Below are positions 19,987 to 30,008 of a DNA stretch of 64,000 nt, piece by piece; position 1 is the first letter of the stretch, and every line of letters begins with the position of its first letter. Made by a program: the position numbers and the translations under genes. Source of the DNA: Parabacteroides gordonii MS-1 = DSM 23371 (lineage in GTDB: Bacteria; Bacteroidota; Bacteroidia; Bacteroidales; Tannerellaceae); the NCBI RefSeq assembly GCF_000969825.1, contig NZ_KQ033919.1, forward strand, positions 829,958-893,957. The letters are read 5' to 3'. The notes under the pieces were generated by a model. It had not been told where the DNA came from. It worked only from the letters and a program-made list of their open reading frames with translations, and made no database searches.

Positions 19987-20826
19987 TTACAATTGTTCTA
20001 TTTCTTCATCGGATAAACCGGTGCACTTGGCGATTACTTTAATATCGACTCCCTGCTTTTTTAAATTCGCAGCAATCTGACGTTGCTCCTCTGCTTTCCC
20101 TTTTTTCAGACCTTTCTCTTCAGCCTCTTCCACTGCATATTCCAAAGTATTGCGCCAGTCGCGGTAAATCTTCAAGTTCTCTTCATAGACAGCCCGTTCG
20201 TGAGAGGTCATTGCATCCAGATTAGCCACATCAAGCAGGCGTTTGAAGGCATCATTTTTCTCCTTAAACGGAGACATATCAAATAAATTCATATTCTTCA
20301 ATATATAAACTATATTTTCAAGAGGCGTTTGACATTCCTCTTTACTTAAATTAAACAGGTCAAACGAAAGATAAATCTGCTTCAGTTTAACCTCACCGAA
20401 AGCTTTACCTGTTGCTTCATTAGCCAGCACCACGTCTGTACGCCAACTCTGAAATTCAGGTAGACTAAAGTTCAGCTGATAGATGCCATATACAGGAAGC
20501 AAGCTAAACTTCCAGTCAGAACCTATCTCTCCCTGACGGGAGACCATCCGACAAATATAATAAAACCCACGATTAAAGAAGTAACGTTGGGGGCAATTCT
20601 GCATTTCAAGCACAAATTTAGTTCCGTCCACATCTTCACAAAGAAGATCGAAGATCACTGTGCGTTGTTCTATTACTTCCGGTTGGATTTCTTTATCAAG
20701 ATAGGTCAGGTCTTTTACCTGATGTTCGCCTTCAAGAACGGCATTGATAAAGTCGATTGCTACTTGCTTTTTACCAAATACGGTTTTAAAAGCCTTGTCT
20801 AACATAATGTTTACGTACTTTTCCAT
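19987..20826 (-). CDS. Rpn-family PD-(D/E)XK nuclease / putative transposase
   Basis: 279 residues. The N-terminus (DKAFKTVFGKKQVAIDFINAVL) and core (TVIFDLLCEDVDGTKFVLEMQ) are those of the Rpn/PDDEXK_2 family, with the active-site Asp in FDLLCED and the E-x-Q in VLEMQ. The C-terminal third is lysine/glutamate-rich and ends with a short helix-turn-helix-like segment (VIAKCTGLSDEEIEQL). Family members are DNA endonucleases that promote RecA-independent recombination; many copies occur per Bacteroidales genome. It is a lone gene with its own -7 box. I see no IS-like ends around it. Confidence 0.88.
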   Translation of the reverse strand: MEKYVNIMLDKAFKTVFGKKQVAIDFINAVLEGEHQVKDLTYLDKEIQPEVIEQRTVIFDLLCEDVDGTKFVLEMQNCPQRYFFNRGFYYICRMVSRQGEIGSDWKFSLLPVYGIYQLNFSLPEFQSWRTDVVLANEATGKAFGEVKLKQIYLSFDLFNLSKEECQTPLENIVYILKNMNLFDMSPFKEKNDAFKRLLDVANLDAMTSHERAVYEENLKIYRDWRNTLEYAVEEAEEKGLKKGKAEEQRQIAANLKKQGVDIKVIAKCTGLSDEEIEQL

Positions 20827-20872
20827 ATGTCAATGGTTTTATTGGTTTATTACCTAATAACAGGCAACGGGA

Positions 20873-20880
20873 CAAATATA
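20873..20880 (-). promoter_or_regulatory. -7 box TATATTTG for the Rpn gene
   Basis: Exact TAnnTTTG on the minus strand, 46 bp before the start codon at 20826. Confidence 0.55.
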
Positions 20881-20971
20881 GACATTATTTATATATTTCA
20901 ACATCTAAAGGTGTTTTTTATTTGTATCCGGCAAAAACAAAACTTCCCTCCGATTGAACAATCTATACAAT

Positions 20972-21557
20972 AAAAGTTTTCTAAAATAAATCCTTCATTT
21001 ATTCAGGATTGTTGGTATTTTGCTGGTAATCACACTTGTATGGCTGAAGGAAAATAATTTTGCTGAAGGAATTATCTGGAATGTTGATTTTTTTTATTCA
21101 GAAACGATAACTTCCGATAGTATAAAAAGAACGAATAGCCTCCGGCCGATTATCTGTTTGTATATTGTATTCTACCGCATAGGTAGTGACCTTTTGGCTC
21201 AATTGTCCTTTCTTCTTTTCCGTTTGTCACTTGTCGAACGCTTGTTTGTCAGCTGTCAAACGCTTGTTCGACAATTGTGATACAAGCGTTCGACAAATGA
21301 CAAACAATAAAATAGTACTAACTTGCATGATAATAGTATACTATATATCCTGTTATTACTCATTACTCCAGTCTCACTCTTCGCCTGAAGGAATGGACTA
21401 AGAATGGTATTGATTTTAGGCAGGAATATGAAGCATTAATCCAAAAACAAAGCCGTCTCCTTCCTCTAAGTAAAATTTCCTTCAGCCTTAAATACAAGAT
21501 GTTCAACTATATATCCTCGGTGCTGAACAATTGAAGGATTTATTTTGGAAAACTTTT
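20972..21557. repeat. About 590-bp nested inverted-repeat structure (MITE-like or mobile-element remnant)
   Basis: The 866-bp gap 20827-21692 has no convincing gene. Within it, 20972-21006 and 21523-21557 form a 35-bp inverted repeat with three mismatches. A second pair, GGCTGAAGGAAA near 21042 and its complement ending at 21487, is nested symmetrically. The centre is a 23-bp inverted repeat (21222-21244 with 21283-21305, one mismatch). A degenerate direct copy of its arm (21244-21266) lies in the loop. All three pairs share the same centre near 21264, so this is one structure. The segments between are not complementary. The identity is unknown; a non-autonomous element or decayed IS is likeliest. 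Confidence 0.6.
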
Positions 21558-21692
21558 TTATAAAGGATTGGAGATACGATTATTGTTGATATCCGCCCTT
21601 TCCGGCACGGCTTCTTATTTCACTCCCTCAAATATACGAAAAGGGAATAATATTATTCCTATCTTTACGCACTCAAGATAAGCTAGTATTAT

Positions 21693-22268
21693 ATGCCCGA
21701 AAAATCAATACATTGTGAGACGATAAAGAAACTTCAAGAAGGTTCGTATGAGGCTTTCGATACATTATATAATGTATACGCCGACTCTCTATACGGATTT
21801 GCCCTATTGCATACCAAGTCGACTGTACAAGCTGAAGATATTGTTCAGGACACTTTCCTCAAGCTGTGGAATATGCGGGAATCCTTATCGGTGGAAGGTT
21901 CTTTCAAATCCATGTTGTTCACTATCGCGAAAAACCATGTAATAGATATTTTCCGCCAGCAGGTGAACCGGGCAAACTTTGAAGATTACATCGCTTTCTG
22001 TGAGGACGAAAACTTACTGGATAATACCTCCGTCGAGAAAGTCTACTACAACGATTTCCTCGAAAAGCTAGCGATCGCCAAACAAAAACTGACACCCGCC
22101 CAACGCAACATCTTCGAACTGAGCCGTGAGGAAGGGATGAGCAACACCGAAATAGCCGCCGCCTCGAACCTATCCGAACAGACGGTAAAGAACCATTTAT
22201 CCGCAGCGTTGAAAGTATTACGTGTCGAACTCGGCAAATACAACTTCCTCTTTGCCCTCTTTATTTAA
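21693..22268 (+). CDS. ECF-type RNA polymerase sigma factor
   Basis: 191 residues. Region 2 is visible in ALLHTKSTVQAEDIVQDTFLKLW and region 4 in LTPAQRNIFELSREEGMSNTEIAAASNLSEQTVKNHLSAAL. It should direct transcription of the downstream susC/susD genes when released by the FecR-like anti-sigma factor encoded next. A near-consensus -7 box TATCTTTA (21660-21667) lies upstream. This sigma/FecR/STN-SusC arrangement is the standard trans-envelope switch of Bacteroidetes, often used for host-glycan loci. Confidence 0.93.
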   Translation: MPEKSIHCETIKKLQEGSYEAFDTLYNVYADSLYGFALLHTKSTVQAEDIVQDTFLKLWNMRESLSVEGSFKSMLFTIAKNHVIDIFRQQVNRANFEDYIAFCEDENLLDNTSVEKVYYNDFLEKLAIAKQKLTPAQRNIFELSREEGMSNTEIAAASNLSEQTVKNHLSAALKVLRVELGKYNFLFALFI

Positions 22269-22355
22269 GCATAGACAAAATATGTTTTAGAACACATCAA
22301 AATAGCTGGTACTATTTTGGTGCTCTTTCGTGTAACTATAAACGATCAAGAAAGT

Positions 22356-23339
22356 ATGACTGATTTATTCAACAAATTATATTCTCAATTCTTAAATGGA
22401 AATACCAACAGGGAACGGTTCAAAGACTTCAAGGAGTCTTTGAATCAACTCCCGGATACCGAACTGGCCAAAAGCATGGAAGACTTCTGGCAGAAGAACG
22501 ATCACTTCCCGGCAATGGATGCACAACGCAAACAGGATCTCCGTAACAAACTCCACGAACAAATAGTACCTCAACAGAAAAAGACATTTGTACAGTGGTA
22601 CCGGATCGCGGCAGCTATCGCCGTAATTACTCTGCTCTCCGTTACCGGCTGGAATATCTCTGTTATGCAGAAGCAGCCATCCGGTGAGCCTTTCCTAGCG
22701 GAAGTCCCGTCCGGCAACAAGGTACAGTTGACATTGCCGGATAAAAGTGCCGTCAAATTAAACTCCGCCAGTAGCTTATCATACACCTACCAGAACGGTA
22801 AACGTGTCGTCAAGCTGACCGGTGAAGGTTATTTCCATGTATCTAAAGACAAGGAACATCCTTTTGTCGTACAAGTGGGAGATTTAAACATCGAGGTACT
22901 CGGTACCAGTTTCAACGTTCACTCCTGCGAGGATGACCACTCTATCGAGACCTCCCTGATAGAAGGATCCATCCGTCTTTATGACTCCAGATATCCGTCG
23001 GAAACATTCATATTAAAGCCCAACCAGAAAGCGGTCTATTCCAACGACAGGAAAATAAGCCTGTACAACACAGACAATCTGAAAGAAACAGCGTGGACGC
23101 GCGACCACCTGGTTTTCGAATCGGAAAAACTTAGCACTGTGTTCCATAAAATAGAACGCTGGTATGGTGTAAAGATCGAATTATTGTGTCCCGAGATTGC
23201 AGGCGACCGTATCTCGGGCTCGTTCAAGAACGAACAGTTGCCTTATGTGATGGAAGCATTGAAGATACAATACGGGTTCGATTATGAAATAACGGGCAAC
23301 AACATCACAATCAACAAGTCGAATAAACTTAATAAATAG
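22356..23339 (+). CDS. FecR-family anti-sigma factor
   Basis: 327 residues from the ATG at 22356 (MTDLFNKLYSQFLNG); an in-frame TTG at 22317 is less likely. A cytoplasmic sigma-binding N-terminus is followed by one transmembrane helix (WYRIAAAIAVITLLSVTGW). The periplasmic FecR domain (EVPSGNKVQLTLPDKSAVKL... VLGTSFNVHS) and a C-terminal DUF4974-type domain (STVFHKIERWYGVKIEL) follow. It transmits the signal from the STN domain of the downstream SusC to the ECF sigma factor encoded upstream. Confidence 0.92.
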   Translation: MTDLFNKLYSQFLNGNTNRERFKDFKESLNQLPDTELAKSMEDFWQKNDHFPAMDAQRKQDLRNKLHEQIVPQQKKTFVQWYRIAAAIAVITLLSVTGWNISVMQKQPSGEPFLAEVPSGNKVQLTLPDKSAVKLNSASSLSYTYQNGKRVVKLTGEGYFHVSKDKEHPFVVQVGDLNIEVLGTSFNVHSCEDDHSIETSLIEGSIRLYDSRYPSETFILKPNQKAVYSNDRKISLYNTDNLKETAWTRDHLVFESEKLSTVFHKIERWYGVKIELLCPEIAGDRISGSFKNEQLPYVMEALKIQYGFDYEITGNNITINKSNKLNK

Positions 23340-23433
23340 ATAAGCCTATGGAATGACGTAAATCATCAGTTATCAAGCAAATAGTATTTTTATTAAACTT
23401 TTAATTATCCACTTAAATCTAACTTTTGTAATC

Positions 23434-26400
23434 ATGAAGCAAGTGTTTTGGAGTATCGTACTCCTGTTCTTCTGTTCTACAATGTATGCACAGGACATTT
23501 CGCAAAAGATATCGATGAATCTGCAGAATGTCACATTGAAAGAGTTCTTTAATAAGATAGAAACTCAAACATCCTTATCCGTCGTTTACCGGGATATAAT
23601 ATTAAGTGAAAATCCGGATATAGCAGTTTCCGTCACAGACCGTCCTTTAAAGGATGTTTTAAATCAAGTACTGGAAAAACATGGTCTTTCTTACAAGGTC
23701 AGCAACAAGACAATCGTAATCGTTAAAGCTCCGGCTAAGACCAACAGCAAACAAGCAGAGAAGACGATCACCGGTGTTGTTCTCGATGAAACAGGCATAC
23801 CTGTTATCGGGGCCAACGTAGTGGTAAAAGGTACGACGAACGGAACAATCACCGACATCGATGGAAACTTTTCCCTTACTACCGCTTCCGGCGAGTCTTT
23901 GCTGATATCCTATATCGGTTACCTTCCCGTCGAAGTAAAAGTATCCGAAGCCAATAAAATAGACGTCTTGCTGAAGGAAGATGCACAGGGATTGGATGAA
24001 GTCGTGGTGGTAGGTTATGGTACGGTTAAGAAAAGAGACCTGACCGGAGCCGTTGCTTCCGTCAATGCAGCGAAGATCACGGCAGTACCGGCCACTACGG
24101 CATCGGAAGCATTGCAGGGACGCATTCCGGGCGTGGTCGTTTCCAATTCCAACTGGTCGCCGGGTTCTACCCCCAGTGTAATGATCCGTGGTAAACGTTC
24201 TATCACCGCCAGCAACGATCCGTTATATGTAATCGATGGTGTGCCCGTTACCGGTGGCATGGGAGAGATCAGCCCGTCGGATATCGAGTCGATGGAAGTA
24301 TTGAAAGATGCCTCTGCAACAGCCATCTACGGAGCCCGTGGTGCTAACGGTGTTATCCTGATCTCAACGAAACAAGGGAAGTCCGGCAAAACCCAGATTG
24401 ACTACAACGGTTATGTGGGCGCACAAACAATTTTAAACCAACTGGATTTATGGGATGGCGGCGAATATGCCGAGTATACCCGCGAAGCTTACCGCAACAC
24501 AGCAAACAACTCGATCCGTTACAACTCGGATGTTGCATCCAGGGATCAGGATCTGGTTTGTCCGGGCTTTACCCGCGACCCGTCGATCATGGAGTCTGTC
24601 ATGATGGGTTGGGGCGACAATGGTGTTTATGATCCGTCCCGCGTACGCACCACGCATTATATGGATAACGTGACCCGTACCGGTATGGTTACCGACCATC
24701 AGCTGAGTATTCGTGGGGGTGGCGAACGAACCAACTTCCTGGCTTCCGCTACCTATAATAAGAACGACGGTATTTTCAAAGATGAAGATTACGAACGGTA
24801 TTCTATCCGTTTGAACCTGAACCATGAGATCAATAAATATGTGAAGATCGGTGCACAGACACAATATTCGCATGCTACCCAGCAACGCGGCTCCGGACTT
24901 GCCAGTGGCTGGCGTTTAAGCCCGTTGGCGCAGTTGTGGGATGAAAAGGGAGAGCTTATTCCATTACCCGGCTCTTATAATGTATATAATACGATGATGG
25001 ATCTTGTTCCGGGTGCCGTCGACCGTCCGTTGAAAACGACTCGTTACCTGGGTAGCTATTTCCTGGATGTCAAACTGCCGGTTGACGGATTGAAGTTCCG
25101 CTCGAATCTGGGTATCGACTCACGTACCGTACAGGATTATGAGTTCAGATCCGCAAAGACCAGTAACCGGGGTATGGGTACTTCTTATGCCAAAAACGGC
25201 GTTGATAAATACACGATGTTTACATTGGAAAACATGCTTTTCTATGATAAGACATTTAATGACAAACATACGTTGGGTGTGACTTTATTACAGTCAATTC
25301 AGGAAGACAAAAAGGAAAGCGTCAATGTCGCAATGGAAAACCTGCCGTCGGATAATCTTAAATATTATGACCTGGGATCGGGACTGGTGACCAACAAGAT
25401 CGAGAGCTCGATGGTCAAATGGAATATGGCCTCCTTCATGGGACGTATCAATTATAACTACTTAGGACGTTACCTGCTGACTGTTTCCGCCCGTTACGAC
25501 GGTTCTTCCCGTTTGGCAGACGGTCATAAATGGGTTCTTTTCCCTTCCGCAGCTTTGGCATGGCGTATTAACGAAGAGTCTTTTATGGCTCACACATCCG
25601 GTTGGTTGGATAACCTGAAGTTAAGACTCGGCTTTGGTAAGACCGGTAACTCGGCCGTAGACCCTTATCAGACAAAAGGCCGCCTGACATTGATCAGATA
25701 CCCGTTCGATAACGGCGCATCGGGTACCATCGGTTATGCTCCCGATATCATGGCAAACAGTCTGCTGACCTGGGAAACGACCGACCAATGGAACCTCGGT
25801 ATCGATTTCGGAATTTTAAAAGGACGCATCAACGGTACGGTTGACCTGTATATGCAGAACACACACGATCTGTTGCTGAAACGCCAGTTGCCGGTTGTTT
25901 CCGGTTTCCCCAACGTTTTGTCGAATGTGGGTAAGACACGTAATAAAGGGATAGAAGTGTCCATCAATACCGTGAACATCGATACGAAAGACTTCCAGTG
26001 GAGTACGGATTTGATGCTGTCGTCAAACAAGGAAGAAATAGTCGAATTGTATAATGGCAAGAATGATGATATAGGAAGCAAATGGTTTATCGGTCAGCCT
26101 GTAAACGTACATTACGATTACAAAAAGGTCGGTATCTGGCAAAACACTGAAGCAGACCTTGCCGAAATGGCGAAGTTTGCAGCCAACGGTACAGACTTTG
26201 CTCCGGGGGATATCAAGATCGAGGATGTGAACGGTGACCATAAGATAACGGATGCCGACAAGCAAATCATTGGCAATCCACGTCCCAAACTGATTGCCAG
26301 TATGGTAAACACCTTTAATTATAAAGGCTTCGACCTGTCTGTCTTTTTATATGCAAGCCTGGGGTCCATGTTGTATAATGATATTTACGCAGTGGAACAT

Positions 26401-26772
26401 TGCGGACGCAACGGTGGCGTGAAAGTGGATTACTGGACACCGAATAATCCAACGAATGCCTATCCTCGTCCCAGTATCGACGAAGAACGCCCGATCTATA
26501 TCACATCCACTTATTACGAAAAGGCCGATTACCTGCGTGTAAAATCGATGACGCTGGGATATACCCTGCCGAAAGATTTGACGAAGAAGTTCCTGGTAGA
26601 GAAACTGCGTGTTTACTTCACCGCCCAGAATCCGTTTATTTTCACCAATTACACAGGTATCGATCCGGAAGCGGCCAAAGTGGACGATGCGGGTAATCCT
26701 AAAACAGACGGTAGCGGCTTCGGCACACCGAGCGTTAGTTCCTGGGTCTTCGGTATCAATTTGACTTTGTAG
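23434..26772 (+). CDS. SusC/RagA-family TonB-dependent transporter with STN signalling domain
   Basis: 1112 residues. In order: signal peptide, STN domain (about 24-95, SMNLQNVTLKEFFNKIE... KTIVIVKAP), CarboxypepD_reg-like domain (about 108-193, GVVLDETGIPVIGANVVVKG), TonB-box/plug start DEVVVVGYGTVKKRDLTGAV, plug (NDPLYVIDGVPV) and a 22-strand-type barrel ending VSSWVFGINLTL. The STN domain contacts the FecR protein encoded just upstream, so this transporter both imports and senses its ligand. It starts 94 bp after fecR and is followed by susD after 26 bp. Confidence 0.95.
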   Translation: MKQVFWSIVLLFFCSTMYAQDISQKISMNLQNVTLKEFFNKIETQTSLSVVYRDIILSENPDIAVSVTDRPLKDVLNQVLEKHGLSYKVSNKTIVIVKAPAKTNSKQAEKTITGVVLDETGIPVIGANVVVKGTTNGTITDIDGNFSLTTASGESLLISYIGYLPVEVKVSEANKIDVLLKEDAQGLDEVVVVGYGTVKKRDLTGAVASVNAAKITAVPATTASEALQGRIPGVVVSNSNWSPGSTPSVMIRGKRSITASNDPLYVIDGVPVTGGMGEISPSDIESMEVLKDASATAIYGARGANGVILISTKQGKSGKTQIDYNGYVGAQTILNQLDLWDGGEYAEYTREAYRNTANNSIRYNSDVASRDQDLVCPGFTRDPSIMESVMMGWGDNGVYDPSRVRTTHYMDNVTRTGMVTDHQLSIRGGGERTNFLASATYNKNDGIFKDEDYERYSIRLNLNHEINKYVKIGAQTQYSHATQQRGSGLASGWRLSPLAQLWDEKGELIPLPGSYNVYNTMMDLVPGAVDRPLKTTRYLGSYFLDVKLPVDGLKFRSNLGIDSRTVQDYEFRSAKTSNRGMGTSYAKNGVDKYTMFTLENMLFYDKTFNDKHTLGVTLLQSIQEDKKESVNVAMENLPSDNLKYYDLGSGLVTNKIESSMVKWNMASFMGRINYNYLGRYLLTVSARYDGSSRLADGHKWVLFPSAALAWRINEESFMAHTSGWLDNLKLRLGFGKTGNSAVDPYQTKGRLTLIRYPFDNGASGTIGYAPDIMANSLLTWETTDQWNLGIDFGILKGRINGTVDLYMQNTHDLLLKRQLPVVSGFPNVLSNVGKTRNKGIEVSINTVNIDTKDFQWSTDLMLSSNKEEIVELYNGKNDDIGSKWFIGQPVNVHYDYKKVGIWQNTEADLAEMAKFAANGTDFAPGDIKIEDVNGDHKITDADKQIIGNPRPKLIASMVNTFNYKGFDLSVFLYASLGSMLYNDIYAVEHCGRNGGVKVDYWTPNNPTNAYPRPSIDEERPIYITSTYYEKADYLRVKSMTLGYTLPKDLTKKFLVEKLRVYFTAQNPFIFTNYTGIDPEAAKVDDAGNPKTDGSGFGTPSVSSWVFGINLTL

Positions 26773-26798
26773 TTTAACCTTATAAATAAAGAATAAAA

Positions 26799-28595
26799 AT
26801 GAAATCTATATATTACTATATGCTGGCAGGCCTGACACTCTCAACTACAGGTTGCAGCAGCTGGTTAAGTGAAGATGACGCTCCGGTGATGTCATACGAT
26901 TATTACGAAACGGAAGCCGGAGTCAATGCAGCCATTACAGCGGCATACGGCTTTCTCCGCTGGGGAGTCGGCGGTGAACGTTTCGATGTCCTGACCGAGC
27001 ACGGCACGGATTTATTTACCGAGGGCGAGGACGGTAATCACCGCGAATCTTATAATAAGTATGCGACACAACTGAACCCCGATGACGGGATTCTGTATGA
27101 GATGTGGGAAAATCACTATAAAGGAATCAGTGATGCCAACATTGCCATGAAGAAAATTCAGGACTCCCAGGATTTACTGGAGAATGTGAAATCGCAGAGT
27201 TATGCCGAAATGCAGTTTATCCGTGCGTATCTTTATTTCGATCTGGTGCAACAATTCGGACGTATCCCGCTGGTAACCGAAGGAAGTTTCGATATCCGTA
27301 CGGATTTTAAACGTTCTCCGGTAGCCGATATCTATAATCTGATTATAAGCGATTTGCGTAATGCAGCAGAAAACCTGCCAGAAAAGGTGGCAACCAAAGG
27401 ACGTGCCACCCGCTATTCGGCGGCACATCTGTTGGCGAAGGTGTATCTGACCCGCGGCAGTGCAATCAACGATCCGCGCGGCCAGCAAACAACAGACATG
27501 GACAGTACGCTGTATTATGCAGAAAAGGTGATCGATAGCGGGGCTTTTACGTTGCAGGATAATTTTGCTTCCCTGTGGGATATCAGCAACCAGGGCAATT
27601 CGGAGGTTGTGTTTGCCGTGCAGTTCACAACAGAGCCGATGTTTAACGGTGATGGCAATAAACAGCATCTTTTCTGGTTGTCCTGGTATGAAGACCAACC
27701 CGGCATGTTGCGTGATATTGCCAACGGCCGTCCATACCGCCGCCACGTAGCGACCCCAAAAACGATGGACGATTTGTACGACCGTCTGCACGACTCACGT
27801 TTTTACAAGAGTTTCAAATGGGTATATTATGCCAATAACGTAAACACTTTGCCGGTATGGGAACCGCTGTCATACGACGGTACTGTTTATTTCACGCCCG
27901 ATCCTTCAAAAGGGCAAGTCGATGGTCAACTGAAGTTCCAGCATGGCGATACAGCCATTTATTATACAATGGAAAAGACAGGATTCGTATCCAACAGCGA
28001 TGAGATGCGTAAATTCCGTGCCAACTATACTTATTCTTATTTTCCCCGTGAAATGCATTCGATCCGTTATTTCCCGTCACTTGTTAAATACCTGGATCCG
28101 AACCGTCCTTCTGTTTCGGAAGAAAAAGGTTCCCGCGAATGGGTTCGTATGCGCTTGGGTGAAACCTATCTGCTGGCTGCCGAAGCTGCCGGCCGCAAAG
28201 GTGACTTCGATAAGGCCGCCGAATATATCAATGTGATCCGTAAACGTGCCGCATGGTCTGATGGGGAACAGAAAGATCAACAGATCTGGCTCTTTGAAGG
28301 AGGCAGTAACGATACTAAAAGCACTTATGAGGATCTGAAAATAACAGCGGCAGACCTGAAGGACGATTTCATCACATTCATCCTCAATGAACGGGGACGT
28401 GAATTACTGGGAGAAACCAACCGTTGGGAAGACCTGGTACGCTGCGAACTGCTGTATGACTGGGTGAAGAAATATAATCCGGAAGCTATTCATATCAAAC
28501 CCTATCACAAGCTCCGTCCGATCCCGCAGAAACATATCGACCGCCTGAATCCGGTCGGAGAGATCAGCGAAGAACAGAATGAAGGTTACTATTAA
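26799..28595 (+). CDS. SusD/RagB-family lipoprotein
   Basis: 598 residues with a lipoprotein signal (lipobox STTGC, then SSWLSEDD). SusD-type helices include EMQFIRAYLYFDLVQQFGRIPLVTEG, and the C-terminal FILNERGRELLGETNRWEDLVRC is diagnostic. It is the surface ligand-binding partner of the preceding SusC. In the same operon as the DUF1080 protein that follows 42 bp later. Confidence 0.94.
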   Translation: MKSIYYYMLAGLTLSTTGCSSWLSEDDAPVMSYDYYETEAGVNAAITAAYGFLRWGVGGERFDVLTEHGTDLFTEGEDGNHRESYNKYATQLNPDDGILYEMWENHYKGISDANIAMKKIQDSQDLLENVKSQSYAEMQFIRAYLYFDLVQQFGRIPLVTEGSFDIRTDFKRSPVADIYNLIISDLRNAAENLPEKVATKGRATRYSAAHLLAKVYLTRGSAINDPRGQQTTDMDSTLYYAEKVIDSGAFTLQDNFASLWDISNQGNSEVVFAVQFTTEPMFNGDGNKQHLFWLSWYEDQPGMLRDIANGRPYRRHVATPKTMDDLYDRLHDSRFYKSFKWVYYANNVNTLPVWEPLSYDGTVYFTPDPSKGQVDGQLKFQHGDTAIYYTMEKTGFVSNSDEMRKFRANYTYSYFPREMHSIRYFPSLVKYLDPNRPSVSEEKGSREWVRMRLGETYLLAAEAAGRKGDFDKAAEYINVIRKRAAWSDGEQKDQQIWLFEGGSNDTKSTYEDLKITAADLKDDFITFILNERGRELLGETNRWEDLVRCELLYDWVKKYNPEAIHIKPYHKLRPIPQKHIDRLNPVGEISEEQNEGYY

Positions 28596-28637
28596 TAGGA
28601 TCATTCAATTAAATATTAAACTTACAATTCATTTATC

Positions 28638-29375
28638 ATGAAAAAAGGATTTATCTATTTCGCACTTATAAGCTGCACACTAGCTCCTATCAGTGCATTT
28701 GCACAGGCAGACAACGTATTGACCGGCCAGGAAAAGAACGAGGGCTGGGAACTCCTGTGGGATGGAAAGACTACGAACGGCTGGCGTGGAGCCAAGCAAC
28801 AAAACTTCCCCGAAAAAGGTTGGAATATCATCGGCAACGAACTGGTGGTTGAAAAAGCCAAAGGAAAAGAGTCGGGTAACGGAGGAGATATCGTCACCAT
28901 CAAAACGTATAAAAACTTTGAACTGGTGGCCGACTTCAGGATCACGGAAGGTGCCAACAGCGGTATCAAATATTTCGTCGACCCGGAACTGAACAAAGGA
29001 GAAGGATCGGCTATCGGCTGCGAGTTCCAGATACTCGACGACGACAAACATCCAGATGCCAAGCTGGGAAGAAAAGGCAACCGCACGGTCGGCTCACTAT
29101 ACGACCTGATCCCGGCCTGCCAGGAGAAGCCGTTCAAAAAAAATGAGTTCAACACAGCCCGCATCGTTGTGAAAGGTAATCATATCGAACATTGGCTGAA
29201 CGGTATGTTGGTCGTCGAATATAACCGCAACGACCAGATGTGGAGAGCTCTCGTTGCCGGCAGTAAATATGCAGACTGGCCTGCCTTCGGAGAAGCAGAA
29301 GAAGGTCATATCCTTTTACAGGATCACGGAGATGAAGTCCACTTCAAGAACATCAAGATCAAAGAACTGAAGTAA
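28638..29375 (+). CDS. DUF1080 (3-keto-disaccharide hydrolase family) secreted protein
   Basis: 245 residues with a Sec signal peptide (cut near AFAQA). It contains the DUF1080 hallmarks [42 protein letters not shown] and C-terminal [22 protein letters not shown]. The fold is a concanavalin-like beta-jellyroll. Family members have been linked to 3-keto-glycoside hydrolysis in the periplasm; the activity here is inferred. It is the last gene of the sigma/FecR-controlled SusC/SusD locus and the only candidate enzyme in it, which suggests a small or modified sugar ligand. Confidence 0.88.
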   Translation: MKKGFIYFALISCTLAPISAFAQADNVLTGQEKNEGWELLWDGKTTNGWRGAKQQNFPEKGWNIIGNELVVEKAKGKESGNGGDIVTIKTYKNFELVADFRITEGANSGIKYFVDPELNKGEGSAIGCEFQILDDDKHPDAKLGRKGNRTVGSLYDLIPACQEKPFKKNEFNTARIVVKGNHIEHWLNGMLVVEYNRNDQMWRALVAGSKYADWPAFGEAEEGHILLQDHGDEVHFKNIKIKELK

Positions 29376-29384
29376 TTCATTCTG

Positions 29385-29421
29385 CACATGGAATGAGGCC
29401 CTATCGACCTCGTTCCATGTG
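29385..29421 (+). terminator. Hairpin after the DUF1080 gene
   Basis: CACATGGAATGAGG (29385-29398) pairs with CCTCGTTCCATGTG (29408-29421) with one G-U. No T run follows, so it may be an mRNA 3'-end stabiliser rather than a classical terminator. Confidence 0.5.
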
Positions 29422-29469
29422 TCTATCAAACCAATTCCTCTCCCCCTGTCATATCCTCAAATAAATATT

Positions 29470-29477
29470 TATCTTTG
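29470..29477 (+). promoter_or_regulatory. -7 box TATCTTTG for the GNAT gene
   Basis: Exact consensus, 15 bp before the ATG at 29493. It overlaps an in-frame TTG at 29475, which argues that the TTG is not the start codon. Confidence 0.65.
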
Positions 29478-29492
29478 CGGAAAAACTGCTTT

Positions 29493-30008
29493 ATGATCCG
29501 CCCAATGACCCTGAACGACATCCCTGAGATTGTCTCCATTTATGCTTATTATGTACATAACACCGTAATAACATTCGACACCGAAGTCCCCACCGAAGCC
29601 GAAATGCGTCAACGGCTAGCCCCCATCATCGAACATTACCCGACATGGGTCTATGAAGAAGACGGGAAAGTAGTCGGTTATTGTTATGCGCACGAATGGA
29701 AAGTGAAGAAAGCATACCGCACCACTGTCGAAACGACCATTTATCTGCACCCGGATCACTCCGGCAAAGGATATGGCAACCAATTGATGAAACAGTTGAT
29801 CGACGATTGCCGCCGCCGCTCCTTCCATGCCCTGATAGCCTGCATCACCATCCCTAACGAACCGAGTGTGAAACTACACGAGCGGCTGGGTTTCAAACAG
29901 GTATCCTGTTTCCATGAGGTAGGCCGTAAGTTCGACCGCTGGCTGGATGTGGCAGATTATGAACTGATTATTGAACTTCTTCACACCTCACCATATCCCA
30001 TCCCCTGA
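29493..30008 (+). CDS. GNAT N-acetyltransferase, phosphinothricin-acetyltransferase-like
   Basis: 171 residues from ATG 29493 (MIRPMTLNDIPEIVSIYAYYV). The acetyl-CoA-binding segment is IYLHPDHSGKGYGNQLMKQLIDD, and the C-terminal NEPSVKLHERLGFKQVSCFHEVGRKFDRWLDVADYEL matches the Pat/Bar-like branch that acetylates phosphinothricin or methionine sulfoximine-type amino acids. The natural substrate is unknown. The 3' end overlaps the convergent ATPase gene by 41 bp. A decayed copy of its 3' end lies beyond that ATPase gene at 31772-31836. Confidence 0.88.
   Translation: MIRPMTLNDIPEIVSIYAYYVHNTVITFDTEVPTEAEMRQRLAPIIEHYPTWVYEEDGKVVGYCYAHEWKVKKAYRTTVETTIYLHPDHSGKGYGNQLMKQLIDDCRRRSFHALIACITIPNEPSVKLHERLGFKQVSCFHEVGRKFDRWLDVADYELIIELLHTSPYPIP

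Noticed and set aside
21020-21401. Two overlapping short frames in the Rpn-sigma gap
   Set aside because: They run through the inverted-repeat structure, have no promoter or plausible start, and their composition does not look coding.
29475-30008. GNAT start at the TTG at 29475
   Set aside because: That TTG is part of the -7 box TATCTTTG. The ATG at 29493 fits the family N-terminus.
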